The notes below the pieces were generated by a model. The model had not been told where the DNA came from. It saw only the letters and a list, made by a program, of their open reading frames with translations, and ran no database searches. Positions 50,448-55,036 of a stretch of 55,036 nucleotides of DNA are shown here, piece after piece; position 1 is the first letter of the stretch; the number at the start of each line of letters is the position of its first letter. Source of the stretch: Bdellovibrio bacteriovorus (GTDB lineage: Bacteria > Bdellovibrionota > Bdellovibrionia > Bdellovibrionales > Bdellovibrionaceae); assembly GCF_001592755.1 (NCBI RefSeq), contig NZ_LUKF01000002.1, forward strand, positions 66,332 through 121,367, in the 5' to 3' direction. The translations under genes and the position numbers were made by a program.

Positions 50448-50756
50448 ATGGCTTGGTTTAAAAATCTAAAAGAACTTTTGGGATTTGATAAAGCTCCACA
50501 CTGCCTTTGCATGGTGGTCTCTGAACAAGAAGGTGCTGAAATCTGGATCGAGGGTAAAAAAACCAACTACCGCACCCCGAAAGCCATCGCGATTCCTAAG
50601 AAAAAAGATGTGAATATCACCATTAAGATGGTGGGCCACCACGATCACCACGCCACAGTTCGCAGTGAACACACTTTATCCTATTACTATTGCAACTTAG
50701 ATCGTGTGCCACTTAGACTGATCAAGAATGAAATCCATAGATCTGCCTCTTTATAA
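50448..50756 (+). CDS. PEGA-like small protein, 102 aa
   Basis: A small protein with no signal peptide. Its central part G-A-E-I-W-I-E-G-K-K-T...T-P-K-A-I-A-I-P-K-K-K...I-T-I-K-M-V-G has the shape of a PEGA domain (G-A-x-V-x-I-D-G...T-P), which folds as a small beta-sandwich and often mediates contact on the cell surface or in signal proteins. There is no membrane segment, so its location is unclear. GGGGGCG precedes the ATG. It overlaps the following acetyltransferase gene by 29 bases. Confidence 0.6.
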   Translation: MAWFKNLKELLGFDKAPHCLCMVVSEQEGAEIWIEGKKTNYRTPKAIAIPKKKDVNITIKMVGHHDHHATVRSEHTLSYYYCNLDRVPLRLIKNEIHRSASL

Positions 50757-51300
50757 AAAAACCAAGCGCTTAGTCATCCGACCCTTAGAAGACTACGATT
50801 ACGAAAACTGGGCGCAAGCTTACTCGTCTCTTCTTCCCCCACAAAATGAATGGGATGAAACCAATTGGGATGAGAGCGAACTCACGAAAAAGAAATTCAA
50901 AGATCTTCTAAAAGAACAACACAAACAAAGACAGTCGGATGAGTTTTACTCTTTCGGCATCTTCCGCAAAGACGACGGCGTTCTTTTGGGCCGAGTCACT
51001 TTGATGGATATCTCACGCGGCATTTTCCAAAACGCTTACTTGGGATATCAAATCTTCAACGTCTATTGGGGAAATGGCTACGCGCAAGAGGCTTGCAAAG
51101 CCGTGATGCAATTGGCATTTAAAAACCTAAAACTTCACCGCGTAGAAGCCGGGATTTCTCCGGCAAATAAAAAATCCATCAAGACCGCCAAAGCTTTGGG
51201 CTTACGTAAAGAAGGCGTGAGCAAACGACGCCTGCACGTGAATGGCAAGTGGACCGATATGGAAATTTGGGCACTGACGAAAGAAGAATTAAAAAAATAA
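50728..51300 (+). CDS. GNAT-family N-acetyltransferase (RimJ-like)
   Basis: A 190-residue acetyltransferase. The core V-I-R-P-L-E-D-Y at the start, L-G-Y-Q-I-F-N-V-Y-W-G-N-G-Y-A-Q-E-A (acetyl-CoA loop, Q/R-x-x-G-x-G/A-like) and I-S-P-A-N-K-K-S-I-K-T-A-K-A-L-G-L-R-K-E-G are those of RimJ/RimL enzymes that acetylate protein N-termini or small amines. Acceptor cannot be predicted. It begins inside the preceding gene in another frame, with only a weak ribosome binding site, which suggests translation coupled to that gene. Confidence 0.85.
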   Translation: MKSIDLPLYKKTKRLVIRPLEDYDYENWAQAYSSLLPPQNEWDETNWDESELTKKKFKDLLKEQHKQRQSDEFYSFGIFRKDDGVLLGRVTLMDISRGIFQNAYLGYQIFNVYWGNGYAQEACKAVMQLAFKNLKLHRVEAGISPANKKSIKTAKALGLRKEGVSKRRLHVNGKWTDMEIWALTKEELKK

Positions 51301-51304
51301 CCCC

Positions 51305-51344
51305 CCCTTTTCTCTGCGCCCAGGAAAAGGGCATCGTAGTTTTT
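51305..51344 (+). terminator. Weak terminator after the acetyltransferase gene
   Basis: CCCTTTTC (51305-51312) pairs with GAAAAGGG (51324-51331), an 8-bp stem with an 11-base loop, followed after eight bases by a T run. The gap before the T run makes it imperfect. Confidence 0.45.
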
Positions 51345-53865
51345 ATTTCAGCTTATTTTCAATCGCCAGCAGGCGACGCTTAAGATCTTCGTTTTCGCTT
51401 TGCAAGTGACTCAATTGACTTTCAAGTTTTTGAATTTGGGCCACGCTCTGTTCGCATTTCCCGTGGATTTCTTTTGTCGCTTCAATCAAAGGCGGAACCA
51501 GCTTCGAATAAGCAACCGATTTATAACCTTTCTTGTCAGTTAAAACCGCCTCTGGAAAAACCTTTTCAACTTCTTGGGCGATCACCCCGATATCGTGCAC
51601 CTGACCAAAGTTCCATTCAGGAAATTCATCTTGTTTCCAGTCAAAATAAACTCCGGACAATTCTAGAATTTTTCCAAGAGCCCCTTCAATAGGAACTACA
51701 TTGCGCTTAAGTCTTTTATCAGAAGCATTCACGTAAGCACCGACGCCCGCAACGACACCATTTGCATGCAGCTTATAGCTGGGAGTTAAGCTAATCCCGA
51801 CATTCCCATCTAATATCGTATGGCTGATCCTTTCGCTTCCGGCACTACGATACGCGTGAAGAATTGTTGCACCCGCCGTGTAGGCATCATTCATAGTACG
51901 CAAAGTCACAACACCATTGCTATCAGAATACAGCTCGGCCCAACGCATATTTGCCGGTGCGTTCTTGTTGTACATTTCAAATGCACCGAAAGTGCCAGTG
52001 GGTGAGGAGGTGCGAATTCTACCAACAACATCAAGTTGAGAACTAGGCGTACTTGTACCAATTCCGACTGCACCACAATTGAAATAGGAAGGACCGAAAC
52101 TAGCTAGCAGAACACAATCCGTGAAAGTGCCAGAAGCGTCGGCGTTTTGAACGATGACTGTTGCCAGTCGATTTCCTGCCGTTCCCCAGCCCGGACGAAA
52201 TATATATGGTGTGTGTGTGCCTGCCGTCGGAACACCGCTAAAGATCATTCCTCCGCTATTATACAATGTCGCAGCTGAACCATTATCGACACGAATATTT
52301 CCGTTCACATGCAGAGCCTGAGATGGAGAGGCGTTACCAATCCCGACTCTTCCTGAAGTATCAATAGTCATGCGTGTGACTCCGGCTGTTTCGAATGCCA
52401 CATTGTGCGAACTGTTGGAACCTAACACGGCCGTCCCGGTTACCGTATTGCCACCAAGAGCGAAGGCATCCGTAATTCCGTGCCCTGCAAGAGTGCTCGG
52501 ATTTGAGCCGGCAGTCACTCTTCCTTTCGCATCGACTGTCACAGACTGAAATGTTCCAGCAGTTACTCCGGTATTGGTGAGCGACGGGTTAGGATAAGAT
52601 CCAGTCAAATCTCCGCCGGCGACTCCACCGGGAGCGACACCCGAAATTGTCACGCTCGAAGCGGCCGTCAATCGTCCTTGCGCATCCACGGTAACCACTG
52701 GCACTTGGGTGCTAGAGCCGTAGCTTCCAGCGGTGACGGCCGTGTTAGCCAAAGAAACAACAGGTGTTGTTCCCGAGTTCGTAACGACAATGTGTCCCGC
52801 AGTTCCTGAAATAGACGTCACAGCGAAATTGATGTTTTGACATTGAAAACTGCCAGTTACCGAATTCCAGTAGAGGGTCTGTGTTGCGGAACAGTTTGCA
52901 GAAGCCACCGTCGCATTGAATGCAGATTGGGTCATGAGCGAGCCGAGAGTTGCCACGAGGCCTGTCACATCATTCGTGCTAATCGCTGCCGGCCCCCACT
53001 GACTTCCGTTGTGTTTAAGAAAATTTCCTGAGGAAGGAGCTGTACTTGCGATCGGCACGCCTTGCAAGCCTGCTACCTGTGGTGACGGATAACTGCCTGT
53101 TAAATCACCTGTAGCGGAACCTTTTGGTACTCGAGCATCAGAAAGCCTTACGTCGTCTCCTGCCGCCACCGTTCCCGCGGTCGTGCCGACTTTCAATGTT
53201 AACAAAGGTGTTGAGGTGTTGTTCGAAACGGAAAGATAACTATTGGCTGAAGTCACGTTCGTGACTGTGCCGCCATTGGCGCCGCTGATTCCTTCACAAA
53301 TTAAGTCTGTTCCATTCCATGAAAGAAAAGTTCCCGCAGAACACAAGGGCAAAATATTTTTGAGGATGAATTCCGAAGCGGTGTAGTTTCCTAACTTTGA
53401 AGCGCTTCCGGCAAAAGCGGCGTAAGGCACAGTACGAATGACAGTATCGGGTGACACTGTCTTCCATCCATCACCGTCATGGAATCTTACACGAAGCCGT
53501 CTGCCGTCATCATGGGCCGGTGTATAGGTGGCGCCACCATCGCAAGTTTTAGAGACGGAATTGTTAAAGGTATCAATAACGCTAAAACTCGCACTCCCGG
53601 GATATTGTTTTGAACCAGAGCCAATGGCCAAATCAAAAACTCCTCCGGAGTTAACCATATTGATCCCATTGATTTGTTCCCGGTAAATCACGCAAAGACC
53701 ATCAGGACTTGTAATTTCGAAACTAAAACTGACGTTGTTGAATTCTAATGCCTGACCGGAGTTTTTTAAAATTCGGCCTTGATAGGTCAAAAGAGGAGGC
53801 GCCGCCTGTGCAACCCCAGGAATAAACATGAAAAGAGCAAACCAAAACGTGAATAAAAGCTCCAT
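51343..53865 (-). CDS. S74-chaperone fibre protein (mosaic adhesive trimer-like)
   Basis: An 840-residue exported protein. Signal peptide (1-21), then an N-terminal domain starting [11 protein letters not shown] found in many such fibres, then about 500 residues of Gly/Ser/Thr/Val-rich, beta-helix or collagen-like repeats (two G-D-L-T-G-S-Y-P-x-P units and V-T-V-D-A-x-G-R-x-T-A units). The C-terminal Peptidase_S74 intramolecular chaperone begins S-D-K-R-L-K-R-N at 715, with the self-cleavage Ser at that position, and ends in a trimeric coiled coil. Bdellovibrio fibres of this type (mosaic adhesive trimers) help prey recognition. No ribosome binding site precedes the ATG. Confidence 0.85.
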   Translation of the reverse strand: MELLFTFWFALFMFIPGVAQAAPPLLTYQGRILKNSGQALEFNNVSFSFEITSPDGLCVIYREQINGINMVNSGGVFDLAIGSGSKQYPGSASFSVIDTFNNSVSKTCDGGATYTPAHDDGRRLRVRFHDGDGWKTVSPDTVIRTVPYAAFAGSASKLGNYTASEFILKNILPLCSAGTFLSWNGTDLICEGISGANGGTVTNVTSANSYLSVSNNTSTPLLTLKVGTTAGTVAAGDDVRLSDARVPKGSATGDLTGSYPSPQVAGLQGVPIASTAPSSGNFLKHNGSQWGPAAISTNDVTGLVATLGSLMTQSAFNATVASANCSATQTLYWNSVTGSFQCQNINFAVTSISGTAGHIVVTNSGTTPVVSLANTAVTAGSYGSSTQVPVVTVDAQGRLTAASSVTISGVAPGGVAGGDLTGSYPNPSLTNTGVTAGTFQSVTVDAKGRVTAGSNPSTLAGHGITDAFALGGNTVTGTAVLGSNSSHNVAFETAGVTRMTIDTSGRVGIGNASPSQALHVNGNIRVDNGSAATLYNSGGMIFSGVPTAGTHTPYIFRPGWGTAGNRLATVIVQNADASGTFTDCVLLASFGPSYFNCGAVGIGTSTPSSQLDVVGRIRTSSPTGTFGAFEMYNKNAPANMRWAELYSDSNGVVTLRTMNDAYTAGATILHAYRSAGSERISHTILDGNVGISLTPSYKLHANGVVAGVGAYVNASDKRLKRNVVPIEGALGKILELSGVYFDWKQDEFPEWNFGQVHDIGVIAQEVEKVFPEAVLTDKKGYKSVAYSKLVPPLIEATKEIHGKCEQSVAQIQKLESQLSHLQSENEDLKRRLLAIENKLK

Positions 53866-53960
53866 GTATTTAAAATCGGTTTGTTCTTTGTTTAACTGAA
53901 TGACTAAATTTCAAGAAACAGTCAAAGCAAGGAGCGCTCATATACGAAATCTTCTTTTAA

Positions 53961-53990
53961 AACAGAAACACGCGCCTGTTTCAAAAGACA
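53961..53990 (-). terminator. Possible terminator for the gene at 54027-54911
   Basis: On the minus strand GAAACA/TGTTTC arms (53977-53982 with 53965-53970) with a GC-rich 6-base loop precede TGTTTT. A 6-bp stem only, so weak. Confidence 0.3.
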
Positions 53991-54026
53991 GTGCTTTGCA
54001 ACCTAACGAGCCTCTTGGGAGCACTT

Positions 54027-54911
54027 TTAATCTTTTTGTGCTTTTGCACTCTTAAGATTTTTTTTCACTTCAAGCGCTAGATTTTTCATACTCTCTGGAC
54101 TTCGAACACTGATCTCAATCAGAACAGTCGGCCGCGGCTTCCAAAAAGACGTTATGTGGTTCCACCAAGCCCACAGTTTGGCGGCAAAGCGGTTTCGAAT
54201 GATCCTATTTAATCCTAATGCTTTAAACTCGCCCAATAAGAAACCCACATCTCGAGTTTCAAAACGTTTTTTATGTCTGTATTTTCTTTTGTACTCAAGA
54301 ATATTGCGAATGAGGTAAGTCCAATCATCCGAGGATTGGAGTGTTCTTCCGGCGCTTCCCGCAATTATTTGCGACAGGAACTCTGGGAGACCAAACTGCG
54401 GCTGAAACTGATTATGTCCATCAACGTGAGTGAGTAAAGGTGGCGCATCTAGGAAAATATTCTGCAAAGCTTTCACATGTTCTTTAGCGGGAAACATAAA
54501 CCAAAACCCACTTTTCTGGATGTCGGCCGTATTTTGCAAATCCCGCCACGGCTTTTGAGGATCAATGGCTCGAGGCTGATCTACGCGAATCAACTTCTGC
54601 CAAAGAAAAAGACTCTTTTGTCTTTCTGTAGACTCCCCCGACTCATTCTCATCTTGCTTCACCTGAAAAATGTAAGCTCTTTCCTCCACCAAGTTCTGCT
54701 GATTATCCTGAAACTTAAAATAAAAAAGCACATCCGCAAGCTCCACAGAATAGGTTTCAGACTGAGGCTGCACTTTAGGACTCTTATCAAGATGGGCAAC
54801 ACTTACCGTAAACTCAGAAGCTTGACGCCCCAAAAGAGCCCCCACAGTATTACAAAGCTCAGAAAAAAACTCTTCACCCAAAAGCTTCTCTAAATACTCA
54901 AGCTCACCCAT
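54027..54911 (-). CDS. Hypothetical protein, possible PD-(D/E)xK-like fold
   Basis: A 294-residue soluble protein that I do not recognise. The segment E-L-A-D-V-L-F-Y-F-K-F...A-Y-I-F-Q-V-K-Q near residues 55-90 resembles the D...(E/Q)-x-K core of the PD-(D/E)xK nuclease fold, with Gln in place of the acidic residue, as in some defence and unknown proteins. The remainder is helical and basic near the C-terminus (K-R-K-Y-R-H-K-K-R). GGGG a few bases before the ATG may be the ribosome binding site. The fold is only a suggestion; no function is assigned. Confidence 0.65.
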   Translation of the reverse strand: MGELEYLEKLLGEEFFSELCNTVGALLGRQASEFTVSVAHLDKSPKVQPQSETYSVELADVLFYFKFQDNQQNLVEERAYIFQVKQDENESGESTERQKSLFLWQKLIRVDQPRAIDPQKPWRDLQNTADIQKSGFWFMFPAKEHVKALQNIFLDAPPLLTHVDGHNQFQPQFGLPEFLSQIIAGSAGRTLQSSDDWTYLIRNILEYKRKYRHKKRFETRDVGFLLGEFKALGLNRIIRNRFAAKLWAWWNHITSFWKPRPTVLIEISVRSPESMKNLALEVKKNLKSAKAQKD

Positions 54912-55036
54912 ACCCCATCACCCCACAAACCAAATTAAAGTTTGCCAACCCCCACGAAGCAACATCAATCCAAAAAAAACCAGACCAACGGAAACAAACG
55001 AAGCCCAGAACGCCGACCTTCCGCTCCGCTAATTTC

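Overview
The window looks like chromosomal DNA of a predatory or predatory-lineage member of the Bdellovibrionota (Bdellovibrio-like). It carries mostly housekeeping genes mixed with many secreted and envelope proteins. The main support is an S74-chaperone fibre protein of the kind known as mosaic adhesive trimers in Bdellovibrio, plus twin-arginine oxidoreductases, proteins with a [F/Y]QNC motif after the leader, PilZ proteins, and compact, frequently convergent or divergent genes with classic hairpin terminators. This assignment is an inference from gene content. I saw no rRNA, tRNA, insertion sequence, prophage or CRISPR array.

Layout. 1-4.2 kb: prpB, a LOG-family hydrolase, a guanidine-III riboswitch driving an SMR guanidinium exporter, and lplA. 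4.2-12.1 kb: secreted hypotheticals, an atypical SDR, a Tat-type extradiol dioxygenase with an esterase, DUF1304, (methyl)citrate synthase, a PhoD-like lipoprotein and a small alpha/beta hydrolase. 12.1-16.6 kb: a 140-bp low-complexity tandem repeat, then a peroxide/nitrosative stress block: group-3 truncated haemoglobin, OxyR, and divergent ahpC-ahpF separated by a striking three-segment RNA hairpin region. 16.6-23.7 kb: a VOC protein, pepN, folE, a membrane PilZ protein, a haem-motif outer-membrane barrel with a partner, and YceI. 23.7-28.7 kb: a four-gene minus-strand cluster of exported proteins (DUF1588/1592-like cytochrome, Tat DUF1501-like protein, a QNC protein, a LamG-like c-type cytochrome).

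28.9-35.6 kb: an outer-membrane protein with a BNR-repeat protein, a trypsin-like lipoprotein, and a TULIP/BPI-like secreted protein with a partner. 35.6-41.5 kb: a Tat flavin amine oxidase-like lipoprotein divergent from a 2OG-Fe(II) oxygenase and an asymmetric heterodimeric ABC exporter. 41.5-47.3 kb: mgtE, a subtilisin fused through one membrane helix to a PilZ domain, DUF502, a conserved protein of unknown function, and a 42-residue membrane protein. 47.3-55 kb: leucyl aminopeptidase, an EEP-family protein, ApaG, a PEGA-like protein, GNAT, the S74 fibre protein and an unknown protein.

The observations most worth following are: the periplasmic subtilisin with a cytosolic PilZ domain; a 16-bp palindromic element (consensus about TGTYYYAWTWTGAGAC) in at least six intergenic regions, including upstream of both PilZ genes; the four-gene exported cytochrome cluster; the mutually exclusive hairpins between ahpC and ahpF; and the riboswitch-exporter pair. 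All functional claims rest on reading motifs by eye; no database or folding program was run.
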